64,000 nucleotides of DNA from Antarctobacter sediminis (GTDB taxonomy: Bacteria > Pseudomonadota > Alphaproteobacteria > Rhodobacterales > Rhodobacteraceae), in NCBI RefSeq assembly GCF_019218285.1, contig NZ_JAHUZG010000001.1:1116001-1180000 (forward strand). The letters run 5' to 3'. This document shows positions 46,898-55,781 of this stretch, piece by piece (positions within the stretch are counted from its first letter, which is position 1; every line of letters begins with the position of its first letter). The translations under genes were made by a program, and so were the position numbers. The notes beneath the pieces are model-generated. The model was given only the letters and a program-made list of their open reading frames with translations, ran no database searches and had not been told where the DNA came from.

Positions 46898-47482
46898 TCA
46901 GGCCTCCAGAACCGCATCCCAATAGAGGAAATCCAGCCAGCTTTCATGCAGGTGGTTTGGCGGGAACCGACGTCCCATGTTCAACAGCTCCGAGGCCGAG
47001 GGCTGCCGCGGCGGCTTGCGCAGTGCCATGCCCACCTGCCGCAGGCTCTTTGACCCTTTGCGCAGGTTGCAGGGTGCACAGGCCGCCACCACGTTTTCCC
47101 AACTGGTGATGCCGCCCGAGGCGCGCGGGATCACGTGGTCAAAGGTCAGCTCCGTCTTGGCCCCGCAGTACTGACAGCGGAATTCGTCCCTCAGAAATAA
47201 ATTAAAGCGCGTGAAGGCCACGCGCTTTTGAGGTTTGACGAAATCCTTGAGAACAACGACCGAGGGTATCCTGATCGACATGCTCGGACTGCGCACAACC
47301 TCGTCATATTCGGCAACGATATCCACTCGGTCGAGGAAGGCCGCCTTGATGGCATCCTGCCAAGGCCAGAGCGACAGCGGATAGTAGGACAAGGGCCGGT
47401 AATCCGCATTCAGCACCAGCGCGGGATGGTTCTTCAGCGCGCCGGGTTCGCGTACGAAATTGGTTCTGAACTCGGTATTCAT
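46898..47482 (-). CDS. HNH endonuclease
   Basis: A 194-residue protein with a zinc-stabilised HNH site: FRCQYCGAKTELTFDHVIPR, then SGGITSWENVVAACAPCNLR. The N-terminal ALVLNADYRPLSYYPLSLWP is shared by a widespread chromosomal HNH family of unknown role. A short AT-rich codon run including rare TTA occurs near 47195-47206. Confidence 0.9.
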   Translation of the reverse strand: MNTEFRTNFVREPGALKNHPALVLNADYRPLSYYPLSLWPWQDAIKAAFLDRVDIVAEYDEVVRSPSMSIRIPSVVVLKDFVKPQKRVAFTRFNLFLRDEFRCQYCGAKTELTFDHVIPRASGGITSWENVVAACAPCNLRKGSKSLRQVGMALRKPPRQPSASELLNMGRRFPPNHLHESWLDFLYWDAVLEA

Positions 47483-47690
47483 TGGGGACTCTTCCCTCGC
47501 CCTGCCTGCTCACCCTCGAAGCACCAGAGCGGGGAACCCGCCCCAGCCTGTAAAACACTATATCTCGCGTTTTGCCTCTGGCAAGCCCCGCAAGATGAAG
47601 TGCCCGGAACGATGGGTAGCCTGCTTAGGTAAAAGGCATGTGACACTCCGCGGGCCAGATGCCGACCTGATCGCTCACCGGCCCGGCGGT

Positions 47691-48421
47691 TCAGGCGGTT
47701 CGGGCGGTATTGGCTTCTTGCGGCAGGCGCCGGCGCTCTTCTTCGGCCTGCAGCCGCCTGCGCTCGGCCTCGATCTTGCCAAGGTCCAGATCGGCGAGCG
47801 GCGGTCGCCTTCAGGGCTCTGGATTGCGCCAGAATTCACCCATCGGATGGCCGATCCCCCGGAACGGATCACGATCCGATGGCAGGGGGGAAACAGTTCC
47901 AGCGCGCCGAACGCGGCACTGGCATCCCCGCCGGCGATCTGGAGAACCGAATAATCCAGCGCCTTGTTGGTTTCGATCGGCATCGGGTTGACGTGGAACA
48001 TGCGGGTGCCGTCCACGATCCCGTCGCGCAGCTAGCCCATGCGCAACTGCACCGCGACGATGGCGCTGGCACCCAGCTTTTCATTCTCTATCACGCCCGG
48101 AACACAGTGGTGATTGGCCACCAGCCGGTTGCCTTCGACAAGGAAGGCCCTGCAGGGCGCGTGCCCCTCGTCGGTGAGGATATCCAGCCGCCCCACCGCG
48201 CGCCCGGTCCGCGCAAAGGCCGAACTGGCGCCGTAGTTCGAAAGGAACTCGTTGCTATCGGACCCGATCCGCGCCTTCAGATCGGCGCGGTGCAAGGCCG
48301 TCTGGTTGCGGGACCAGACGGCGCGCCCAAAGGTATCGGGATCGACCATCAACAGGCTCTGCGCCGGAACGGCGGAGCCAAGAAATGACAGGAAAACGGC
48401 AAATGAAATGGACTTTGTCAT
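47691..48421 (-). pseudogene. Degraded trypsin-like serine protease
   Basis: Starts at ATG 48421 with signal peptide SFAVFLSFLGSAVPAQS. The histidine motif LVANHHCVPG is intact and the aspartate region ALDYSVLQIAGG lies after an in-frame TAG (at about 48032). A run of six C (about 47886-47891) marks a frameshift, after which another frame reads GIGHPMGEFW and then meets a TGA. The tail frame DLDLGKIEAERRRLQAEEE follows. The serine motif (GNSGSP-type) is absent, so part of the domain is deleted. Confidence 0.8.
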
Positions 48422-48444
48422 GAAACACCCGATGGTTACGGGCA

Positions 48445-48464
48445 TCCGGCCAAAAAAGGCCGGA
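48445..48464. terminator. Hairpin TCCGGCC-A6-GGCCGGA
   Basis: A 7-base stem with a six-A loop between the esterase (ends 48537, leftward) and the pseudogene start. No T-run follows the stem, so termination is only possible. Confidence 0.35.
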
Positions 48465-48536
48465 GACCGCATCGGTCGGGTCAGGACTATCGCATCCCAA
48501 AGGCATCTATTGCCCCCGGGATAGACCTGCCCCGGT

Positions 48537-49202
48537 TCAGAACCCGCACTTGTCCCGCAAAAAGGCCAGCGCAACCCCAAGGCCATCGGGCGCGATGCCA
48601 TGGGCGGTGCCCTCCATGATGTGGGCGAAGACCTCGGTAAAGCCTGCCTCCTGCAAGGCCTCTGCGGCCTGCGGCAGCGATTGCACCGGCACCACGTCAT
48701 CCTGATCGCCATGGATCAGCAGGATCGGCGGTTTGCTTCTGTATTCATCCGCCAGCAGTTCCGGCGCCAGCAGGCGGCCGGAAAAGCCGACGATCCCCGC
48801 CAGTTCATCTTCGCGCCGGGGACCGACGTGCAGGCTCATCATGGTGCCCTGGCTGAAACCGACCAGCGCCACCTGTTCCGGCAACAGATCCTCGTCCACC
48901 ATCAGTGCGTCCAGAAAGGCATTCAGGTCGTCAATGGCGCGCGCCATCCCGGCCATGCTTTCCTCTTCGGACGATCCGTCGATCCAGGGGATCGGGAACC
49001 ACTGAAAACCGAAAGGCGCCCCGGCACAGGCCTCGGGCGCATCGGGGGCCACGAACAAGGTGTCCGGCAGATGTTCGCCCAGCGGATCGGCAAGGCCCAG
49101 CAGGTCGGCCCCGTTGGCGCCATACCCGTGCAGGAACACCACGCAAGAGCGCTTGTCCCCCGATACCGGCTCCTTGCGGCCGGTTTGCAAAACTCGTGTC
49201 AT
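48537..49202 (-). CDS. Phospholipase/carboxylesterase family hydrolase
   Basis: A 221-residue alpha/beta hydrolase of the COG0400 type. Oxyanion region VVFLHGYGANGADLLGL, nucleophile S117 in VGFSQGTMM, acid in IHGDQDDVVPV and histidine in GTAHGIAPDG. Cytoplasmic. ATG 49202 has GGGAGA. It follows the LecA-like gene by 27 bases on the same strand. Confidence 0.92.
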   Translation of the reverse strand: MTRVLQTGRKEPVSGDKRSCVVFLHGYGANGADLLGLADPLGEHLPDTLFVAPDAPEACAGAPFGFQWFPIPWIDGSSEEESMAGMARAIDDLNAFLDALMVDEDLLPEQVALVGFSQGTMMSLHVGPRREDELAGIVGFSGRLLAPELLADEYRSKPPILLIHGDQDDVVPVQSLPQAAEALQEAGFTEVFAHIMEGTAHGIAPDGLGVALAFLRDKCGF

Positions 49203-49229
49203 ACTCTGTCTCCCGTGATGAGCCCGAGG

Positions 49230-49712
49230 TCAGCGTTTCTCGAAAAGGCAAACCTCGACCGCGCCCGCATTGTCCTGTAGCGCCGTGTCGTTGATGCGAA
49301 AATCCATGACCCGCGACAGCGCCTCGGGATTAAAGGTCCATCCGCTGCCGCTATGGCCCAGTGCGCCGCTTTCCACCCGGAACAACAGCCGGCCAAAGGG
49401 CAGCGACGGCACCTCCTTGTAACCCGCATAAGGGGCAAGGCGCGCCTCGTCCGCCGGGCCATGACCGTCGGGGCCCACGCGGCCATAGGTATTGGCATCC
49501 ACGGTCCAGCCGTCGCCCCGTCCAAGGCGCATCGCTTCCAGCGGGCCACCCATCCGGGTCACATGCCGCTGCCAGCCCTGCCGGGCCGAGATCGACAGGC
49601 ATTCGACACCCGGTGCCGTCCCGATAACCCGTGCCGTGACGAATTCCTGTGCCTGCGCGCCGCCGGACAGCGATGCCGCCAATACACCGGCGGCCACCAA
49701 TACATGTTTCAT
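49230..49712 (-). CDS. Secreted LecA-like (PA-IL fold) protein
   Basis: A 160-residue exported protein (signal VLVAAGVLAASLSGGAQAQ). The C-terminal MDFRINDTALQDNAGAVEVC (N141-D142, D147-N148) matches the calcium/sugar-binding edge of PA-IL-type lectins, and WTVDANTYGRVGPDGH and GRLLFRVESG fit the same beta-sandwich. Only remote similarity is claimed. ATG 49712 overlaps the alkA stop (ATGA). Confidence 0.6.
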   Translation of the reverse strand: MKHVLVAAGVLAASLSGGAQAQEFVTARVIGTAPGVECLSISARQGWQRHVTRMGGPLEAMRLGRGDGWTVDANTYGRVGPDGHGPADEARLAPYAGYKEVPSLPFGRLLFRVESGALGHSGSGWTFNPEALSRVMDFRINDTALQDNAGAVEVCLFEKR

Positions 49713-50353
49713 GCGATCCCCTCGCGGTTCTTGTCCACACGGTAGTAGGCCCAGAGGATGCGCGCCGCAACCGATCGCCACGGCGCCCAGTGCCCGGCCA
49801 TGGCGCGCAGGGCGCGTTCCTTTGGCCGCTCGGGCAGATCGAACAGATGCCGCGCGGCGTCTTGCAGGGCCAGATCACCCGGGGCAAAGACATCCGCCCG
49901 CCCAAGGCTGAACATGGCGTAGATCTCGGCGGTCCAGACGCCGATACCCTTGACCGCCACCAGTTGCGCGATCACCTCTGCCGTGGGCATTGCGCGCAGC
50001 GCATCAAAATCAATCCCCGCCTCGGCCAGCGCCCGTGCATAGACCGCCTTCTGCCGGCTCAGACCCAGCGCGCGCAGCCCGTCCTCCGTCTCGGCGCGCA
50101 CCGCCTCGGGGGTGGTCATGCCCGCCGCCTCCAGCCGCGCCCAGATCGCCCGGGCCGAGGCGACACTGACCTGCTGGCTGACAATGGCGCTCAAGAGCTG
50201 GTCAAACCCGTCAGGCCGCAACCGCAGCGGCAAAGGCCCGGTCAGGCGCAACGCATGGGCAAAACGCGGCTCCCGCGTTGCCAGCCAGCCCGCGCCTTCG
50301 GCCACGCAGGCGTCGCCGCGAATGATCCGCCCTATCTCTGCGTCTCCAGCCAT
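49709..50353 (-). CDS. alkA: DNA-3-methyladenine glycosylase II
   Basis: A 214-residue HhH-GPD glycosylase: hairpin VKGIGVWTAEIYAMFSLGRA, catalytic aspartate in FAPGDLALQ, and DGFDQLLSAIVSQQVSVASA at the front. It lacks the N-terminal domain of E. coli AlkA. It removes alkylated purines. It overlaps cobK by 22 bases and the LecA-like gene by 4. Confidence 0.9.
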   Translation of the reverse strand: MAGDAEIGRIIRGDACVAEGAGWLATREPRFAHALRLTGPLPLRLRPDGFDQLLSAIVSQQVSVASARAIWARLEAAGMTTPEAVRAETEDGLRALGLSRQKAVYARALAEAGIDFDALRAMPTAEVIAQLVAVKGIGVWTAEIYAMFSLGRADVFAPGDLALQDAARHLFDLPERPKERALRAMAGHWAPWRSVAARILWAYYRVDKNREGIA

Positions 50354-51036
50354 GCCAGCGCCTCCTTCACCGTCGCCACCCGCGGCCCGCCCGGACGCCG
50401 CGGCCGCGCCACCAGCGCCACCGGCAGTTGCAGCGCACGCGCCGCCGCCAGCTTGGGCCAGCCACCGGGCCCGCCTGCATCATGGACCATCAACCAGTCA
50501 ATCCGTTCCCTGCGCAACAGGCGGATCTCGTCGGCCACGGTAAACGGCCCCGCGCCGCAAATCATCCGCCCGCGCCACAAGGGCAGCGGCGCGCAATCAT
50601 TGCCGATGCGCCGCATCAGTACCTCCGCCCGCAAGGCCCGCAACTCGGGCAAAACCTCGCGCCCCGTGGTCACAAGAACCCGCGCGCCGCGCGGGATCAC
50701 CCGCACCGCATCGCTGGCCCGGCGCAAAGGAACCCAGCGGTCCCGATGCCCCGCCCGCCAGCCCGGCCGCACCAATTGCAGATGCGGCACCCCCGCATTG
50801 GCCGAGGCCCGCGCCGCCGCAAAAGCGGTGCCCGCATCACAGGGATGCGCCGCCTCCACCACTGCCACGGCCCCCCATGCATGCAGATCCGCCGCTGTCA
50901 GCGGCCCGCGCAACAAGGCGTTGTCCCAAGACCGCGCCACGCGCTCGGCCTCGGGCAGAACCACAAGCGCCTCCGGCAGCGCCCGCGCCAAGGCGCGCGC
51001 CTCTCCCGATCCGGCAATGATGACGATCCTCTTCAT
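50332..51036 (-). CDS. cobK: Cobalt-precorrin-6A reductase
   Basis: A 234-residue CobK/CbiJ enzyme of cobalamin synthesis. IVIIAGSGEARALARAL at the start, VVEAAHPCDAGTAFAAARAS, and VHDAGGPGGWPKLAAARALQ fit the family. ATG 51036 was chosen; the frame extends upstream without a ribosome site. No other cobalamin gene is nearby, so it stands alone with alkA. Confidence 0.88.
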   Translation of the reverse strand: MKRIVIIAGSGEARALARALPEALVVLPEAERVARSWDNALLRGPLTAADLHAWGAVAVVEAAHPCDAGTAFAAARASANAGVPHLQLVRPGWRAGHRDRWVPLRRASDAVRVIPRGARVLVTTGREVLPELRALRAEVLMRRIGNDCAPLPLWRGRMICGAGPFTVADEIRLLRRERIDWLMVHDAGGPGGWPKLAAARALQLPVALVARPRRPGGPRVATVKEALAWLETQR

Positions 51037-51128
51037 GACTGAAACCCCTACCCCAGCCATTCCGCCAAAGGAACCTCCGCCAAGACCGACTCCAGACACC
51101 TGTCCAGACACCCAGCCCGGGCTTCGGC

Positions 51129-51186
51129 CTTCTTTGGTTCCCTAAATACCTCGGGGGGGCCGCAGGCGGGGGGCAGAGCCCCCCTC
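51129..51186 (-). repeat. Intergenic repeat copy d
   Basis: Read leftward: GGGGGGCTCTGCCCCCC, spacer, CCCCCCGAGGTATTT, and an imperfect AAAGAAG tail. It sits in the 274-base divergent space between cobK and the MFS gene. Nothing else recognisable in that space. Confidence 0.65.
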
Positions 51187-51310
51187 CCGCCCGGACAACA
51201 CAGCCCCCCGGCCCGCCCCAACTCTGCCCCGGGTCCCTCTTCCGACCCCGGCGTCTTTGCGCGAAACAATCCGCTTGCCCCCGCCGACAAGCAGGCCTAC
51301 CCATCACATC

Positions 51311-52525
51311 ATGAACGTTGAACATGATACCAAGGCCCGCCGCAACGTCGCCGTCCTCGTACTGGCTCAGGCCATTCTCGGCGCGCAGATGCCGATGATC
51401 TTCACCATCGGCGGGCTGGCCGGTCAGTCGCTGGCTGCCAACGCCTGTTTCGCCACGCTGCCGATCTCGCTGATCGTGCTGGGGTCGATGCTTTCGGCCA
51501 CGCCGGTCTCGGCGCTGATGCAACGCTACGGGCGGCGCGCGGGTTTCTTCATCGGCGCGGGCGGCGGGGCGCTTGGCGGCGCGGTCGGGGCCTACGGGCT
51601 CTACGTGGCCTCTTTCCCGATCTTCCTGCTGGGCTCGCTGCTGACCGGGATCTACATGTCGGCGCAGGGCTTTTACCGGTTTGCCGCCGCCGACACCGCT
51701 TCGGACGATTTCCGCCCCAAGGCCATCTCTTACGTCATGGCGGGCGGTCTGGCCTCGGCCATCATCGGCCCGCAACTGGTCAAGGTCACCTCCGATACCT
51801 TCCTGATCCCCTTTCTCGGCACCTATGCCGCGGTGATCGCGCTGAACCTTGGCGGCGCGCTGCTGTTCCTCTTTCTCGACATCCCGCGCCCGCCGCGCCC
51901 TTCCGAGGACGCCCCCCGGGGCCGTACCCGCTGGGAGCTGCTGACCACGCCGCGCATCGCCGTCGCGGTGATCTGCGCCACGGTGTCATACGCGCTCATG
52001 AACCTTGTCATGACCTCGACGCCGCTGGCGGTGGTGGGCTGCGGTTTCGAAACCGACGATGCCGCCAATGTCGTCACCGCGCATGTCCTTGCCATGTTCG
52101 CGCCCAGCTTCTTTACCGGGCACCTGATCGCCCGGTTCGGCGTCGAAAAGATCATGGCCACCGGTCTGGTGATCCTTGCGGGCGCCGGGATCGTCGGCCT
52201 TTCAGGCGTGGCACTGGAACAGTTCTTCGTGGCGCTGGTGCTGCTGGGGCTGGGCTGGAACTTCGGGTTCATCGGCGCAACCTCGATGCTGGCCGCCGCG
52301 CATGAACCGCATGAACGCGGCCGGATGCAGGGCCTGAACGATCTGATCGTCTTTGGCGGCGTGACCTTTGCCTCGCTGGCCTCGGGCGGGCTGATGAACT
52401 GCTCGGGCGGCTCGCCGGAACAGGGCTGGACCGCGGTGAACCTTGCCATGGCCCCCTTCCTCGCGCTGGCCGGTGGCGCGCTGATCTGGTTGGTGCTGCG
52501 GCCCAAGGACACGGCCGAGGCCTAG
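51311..52525 (+). CDS. MFS transporter
   Basis: A 404-residue major-facilitator protein with about twelve membrane segments; the loop MQRYGRRAGFFIGAGGGALG matches motif A. The stretch AAHEPHERGRMQGLNDLIVF before the last helices is common in the YjiJ-like/drug-efflux branch. ATG 51311 has only a weak ribosome site. Substrate unknown. Confidence 0.85.
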   Translation: MNVEHDTKARRNVAVLVLAQAILGAQMPMIFTIGGLAGQSLAANACFATLPISLIVLGSMLSATPVSALMQRYGRRAGFFIGAGGGALGGAVGAYGLYVASFPIFLLGSLLTGIYMSAQGFYRFAAADTASDDFRPKAISYVMAGGLASAIIGPQLVKVTSDTFLIPFLGTYAAVIALNLGGALLFLFLDIPRPPRPSEDAPRGRTRWELLTTPRIAVAVICATVSYALMNLVMTSTPLAVVGCGFETDDAANVVTAHVLAMFAPSFFTGHLIARFGVEKIMATGLVILAGAGIVGLSGVALEQFFVALVLLGLGWNFGFIGATSMLAAAHEPHERGRMQGLNDLIVFGGVTFASLASGGLMNCSGGSPEQGWTAVNLAMAPFLALAGGALIWLVLRPKDTAEA

Positions 52526-52584
52526 GCGCACCGGCCACGGCCGGTTGACCCGGTGCCGGGCCTGACCCGGCACCTCTTGCCACC

Positions 52585-53361
52585 TCAGCTTGTCAGCAGA
52601 CGCCAGCGACGCTGGAACTCGCTCAGCGTCACCCGGCCCTCGGCCACCGCCGCCGGATCGCGTGCCACGATCTCCAGCAAAGACCGCGCCTGCGCAAATT
52701 CGCGCAACGCCGCCCCCGCCACCCCCAGCTGCCGCCGCAATCCGCGCAGGCCGGGCTGTCCGCGCAGCTCGGCCAGCCGCGCCTGTGCCAGCGCCGCCAG
52801 CGCCTCGGGCCGCCCGTCGGGCAAGGGCAGCTTGCCGCGCGCCTCCAGCTCGGGCACCGCTTGCAGATAGCGCGCCAGCGCCGCGGCCCGCGCATGGGCC
52901 AGCACCGCCCCGCGATGCTGCGGCCCCACCCCCAGCGCCGCAACCCCGGCCAGCGCCAATTCGCCCGCCGTCGCATCCAGATAGGCCATCAAGGCCGCTT
53001 CGTCGGCAAAGGGCGCGCGCTCCAGATCCATCTCGCGCGCATCCACCGCCGCCCGCAACCCGGACAGGTCGACCCCGGCCAGACCCTGCGCCAGAGGCGT
53101 GACAACCTCGTGCCGGCGGACAAAACCGCCCGCCTCGATCTCGTCCAGGGCATCCAGCCACCATTGCAACCGCATCCGCGCGATCATCGGCTCCTGCGTG
53201 ACCCAGGGCGCGCGCGCCACCTCGACGTTGAAGGCATACAAAGGCATCAGCACGGCGCGCGCCTCCACCGGCGCAGCCATGGCGGCGGCAAAGCGTTCGG
53301 GATCGCCCTTCTCGACGATCTGCGCGCAGGAATGCAGGTCTGTTCCGGGATGCCAACTCAT
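52585..53361 (-). CDS. Squalene/phytoene-synthase-like protein lacking the Asp motifs (NDUFAF6-like)
   Basis: A 258-residue trans-isoprenyl-synthase-fold protein. Where phytoene synthases have the first aspartate motif, this one reads LYAFNVEVARAPWV, followed by RLQWWLDALDEIEAG. That pattern is shared by NDUFAF6-type proteins, which help assemble complex I, so prenyl-synthase activity is doubtful. It overlaps the methyltransferase by 4 bases (ATGA). Confidence 0.75.
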   Translation of the reverse strand: MSWHPGTDLHSCAQIVEKGDPERFAAAMAAPVEARAVLMPLYAFNVEVARAPWVTQEPMIARMRLQWWLDALDEIEAGGFVRRHEVVTPLAQGLAGVDLSGLRAAVDAREMDLERAPFADEAALMAYLDATAGELALAGVAALGVGPQHRGAVLAHARAAALARYLQAVPELEARGKLPLPDGRPEALAALAQARLAELRGQPGLRGLRRQLGVAGAALREFAQARSLLEIVARDPAAVAEGRVTLSEFQRRWRLLTS

Positions 53362-54071
53362 GTGCGGCGCGCCACGGTCAACAGATAGCCGGTCTGTTCG
53401 CGCACAGCCCGCCAGTCGCGGGCCTCTTGCGCGCAAAGGTCCAGAACTCCGGTCAACGACGGCGAGGCACCGGGCCGCAGATCCGCGATACGCGCCTCCA
53501 TCGGTTGGTAATAAGCCTCCCATCCGGCGTCGGGCACCGGGCGCGATCCCAACACCTCGAACCCCGCTGCCGAAACCGCCGACAGGATGCCGCCCGCATC
53601 GCGCGTGGGATAGCCCTCCCAAAAGGCACGCGCGGCCTCTCCCGGTGTGTCCGTAAAATAGCAGGGTTCGGAAAACGCCAGCACGCCGCCGGGTTTCAAC
53701 CCCGCCCGCAGGGTGGCCAATCCATCCTCCAGCCCAAGGAAATACAAGGCCCCGGCGCACCAGATCAGGTCAAACGGCGCTTCGGGGAAATCCGCGATAC
53801 CCGCCATGTCCGCCCGGCGCACCGTCACAGCCGGCAGATCGGCAAAACGCGCCTGCATCTGCGTCACGAACCCCTCTTGCAGATCGACCGCCAGAACGCG
53901 CCCCGCGCCGGACAGGGCGGCCACGTCACCACCCGCACCGGCCCCGGCATCGCAAATCGCCGCGCCCTCGGGCAAGGCCGCCAGTTCCAGCGCCCAGGCC
54001 ACGTCCGAGGCCGTGCCCGGCCCCTCGCGCGGCAAATCCTTGTGCACCTCGAAAAAGGCGTCCCAGTCCAT
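53358..54071 (-). CDS. Class I SAM-dependent methyltransferase
   Basis: A 237-residue methyltransferase: motif I ICDAGAGAGGDVAALSG, acidic VLAVDLQ, motif IV-like FDLIWCAGALYFLG, LKPGGVLAFSEP. It starts on the cimA stop (TGATG) and overlaps the following gene, so all three are one coupled unit. The substrate is unknown; a protein substrate linked to complex I assembly is a guess based on the next gene. Confidence 0.85.
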   Translation of the reverse strand: MDWDAFFEVHKDLPREGPGTASDVAWALELAALPEGAAICDAGAGAGGDVAALSGAGRVLAVDLQEGFVTQMQARFADLPAVTVRRADMAGIADFPEAPFDLIWCAGALYFLGLEDGLATLRAGLKPGGVLAFSEPCYFTDTPGEAARAFWEGYPTRDAGGILSAVSAAGFEVLGSRPVPDAGWEAYYQPMEARIADLRPGASPSLTGVLDLCAQEARDWRAVREQTGYLLTVARRT

Positions 54072-55690
54072 CAACCCGCCGCCCCGTCGCGCACCAGCTT
54101 CCAGCGCACCGCGTCCAGCAACGCCTCGAAAGAGGCATCGACTATGTTGGCGCTGACGCCCACGGTGGCCCAACGCCGCCCCTGCCCGTCCTCGCTGTCG
54201 ATGATGACGCGGGTCACGGCCTCGGTCCCGCCCTGAGTGATGCGCACCTTGAAATCCACCAGCCGCATGTCGTCGATGGCCTCCTGATAGCGGCCCAGGT
54301 CCTTGGCCAGCGCCTTGGACAGCGCGTTGACCGGCCCGCGATCACTACCCGCCTCATCCATGGATTCGCTGACCGACAGCTTCTTTTCACCATCGACCTT
54401 GACGACAACCACCGCCTCGGACAGCGACACCATCCGGTCGTACTTGTTCTTGCGCCGCTCCACCGTCACCCGATAGCGCTTGACCTCGAAAAATTCGGGC
54501 AGAACCCCCAGCTCCTCGCGCGCCAGCAACTCGAACGAGGCCTGCGCCGTGTCATAGGAATAGCCCTCGGCCTCGCGCGCCTTGACCCGGTCAAGGATCC
54601 GCGCCAGCGCCGGATCGCCCGGCTCCACCTCCAGCCCGGCCTCGGCCAGACGTTTGCGCAGGTTCGACTGCCCGGCCTGGTTCGACATCGGCACCACGCG
54701 CCGGTTCCCCACCAGCGCCGGGTCGATATGCTCATAAGTCGTCGGATCCTTGAGGATCGCCGAGGCATGCAACCCCGCCTTATGCGCAAAGGCCGAGGCC
54801 CCCACATAGGCCACCTGCTTCTGCGGCACCCGGTTCAGGATGTCGTCCAGCATTCGGCTGGTGCGGGTCAGCCCGGCCAAAGCCTCGTCGCTGATGCCGG
54901 TCTCGAACACCTCGCAATAAGGCGCCTTCAACAGCAGCGTCGGGATCAGGGCGGTCAGATTGGCATTGCCACAGCGCTCTCCCAGCCCGTTCAGCGTGCC
55001 CTGAATCTGGCGCGCGCCCGCCATGACGGCGGCCAGTGACCCGGCCACGGCGGTTTCGGTGTCATTATGTGTGTGAATGCCCAGTCTTTCGCCCGGCACC
55101 CCGTTTGCGATCACCTCGCGCACGATCCGCCCTATTTCGTCGGGCAACGTCCCGCCATTGGTATCACACAGCACGATCCAGCGCACCCCCGCCTCCAGCG
55201 CGGCCCGCAGGCAATCCAGCGCATAAGGCGCATTCGCCTTGTAGCCGTCAAAGAAATGCTCGGCATCGAACAGCGCCTCGCGGTCCTGCCCCACAATATG
55301 CGAAACGGAGGCCGCGATATTGGCGACATTCTCCTCCAGCGTGATCCCCAGCGCCGTGGTCACATGGAAATCATGCGTCTTGCCCACAAGGCAAACCGCC
55401 TGCGTCCCGGCATTCAGAACCGCCGCCAAAACCTCGTCATTGGCGGCGGACCGCCCCGCCCGCTTGGTCATGCCAAAGGCGGTCATCCGCGCCCGCGTTG
55501 CGCCCACCTCTTCGAAAAAGGCCGAATCCGTCGGATTCGCCCCGGGCCAGCCACCTTCGATGTAATCGACGCCCAAGGCATCCAGCGCCCCGGCAATCCT
55601 CAACTTCTCGGCGGTCGAGAACTGAACGCCCTGCGTCTGCTGCCCGTCGCGCAAGGTGGTGTCATATAGCCAAAGCCGTTCCCTGCCCAT
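54071..55690 (-). CDS. cimA: Citramalate synthase
   Basis: A 539-residue enzyme of the LeuA/CimA family. LWLYDTTLRDGQQTQGVQFS at the start, IEGGWPGANPTD, GIHTHNDTETAVAGSLAAV, NGLGERCGNANL and a C-terminal LeuA-dimer regulatory domain. It condenses pyruvate and acetyl-CoA for isoleucine synthesis. ATG 55690. Confidence 0.93.
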   Translation of the reverse strand: MGRERLWLYDTTLRDGQQTQGVQFSTAEKLRIAGALDALGVDYIEGGWPGANPTDSAFFEEVGATRARMTAFGMTKRAGRSAANDEVLAAVLNAGTQAVCLVGKTHDFHVTTALGITLEENVANIAASVSHIVGQDREALFDAEHFFDGYKANAPYALDCLRAALEAGVRWIVLCDTNGGTLPDEIGRIVREVIANGVPGERLGIHTHNDTETAVAGSLAAVMAGARQIQGTLNGLGERCGNANLTALIPTLLLKAPYCEVFETGISDEALAGLTRTSRMLDDILNRVPQKQVAYVGASAFAHKAGLHASAILKDPTTYEHIDPALVGNRRVVPMSNQAGQSNLRKRLAEAGLEVEPGDPALARILDRVKAREAEGYSYDTAQASFELLAREELGVLPEFFEVKRYRVTVERRKNKYDRMVSLSEAVVVVKVDGEKKLSVSESMDEAGSDRGPVNALSKALAKDLGRYQEAIDDMRLVDFKVRITQGGTEAVTRVIIDSEDGQGRRWATVGVSANIVDASFEALLDAVRWKLVRDGAAG

Positions 55691-55704
55691 CACGACACCC
55701 CTGC

Positions 55705-55754
55705 CTTCTTCTGTCCGGAAATATCCCGGGGAGCGCGAGGGGCTGGCCCCTCGC
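55705..55754 (-). repeat. Intergenic repeat copy e (variant hairpin)
   Basis: Read leftward: GCGAGGGGCCAGCCCCTCGC, CTCCCCGGGATATTT, then CAGAAGAAG. The stem differs in sequence from the other copies but keeps its place and pairing. It lies between cysS (3' end) and cimA (start). Confidence 0.7.
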
Positions 55755-55781
55755 TCCCGCCCGCCGCCGCCACGCGCACCC

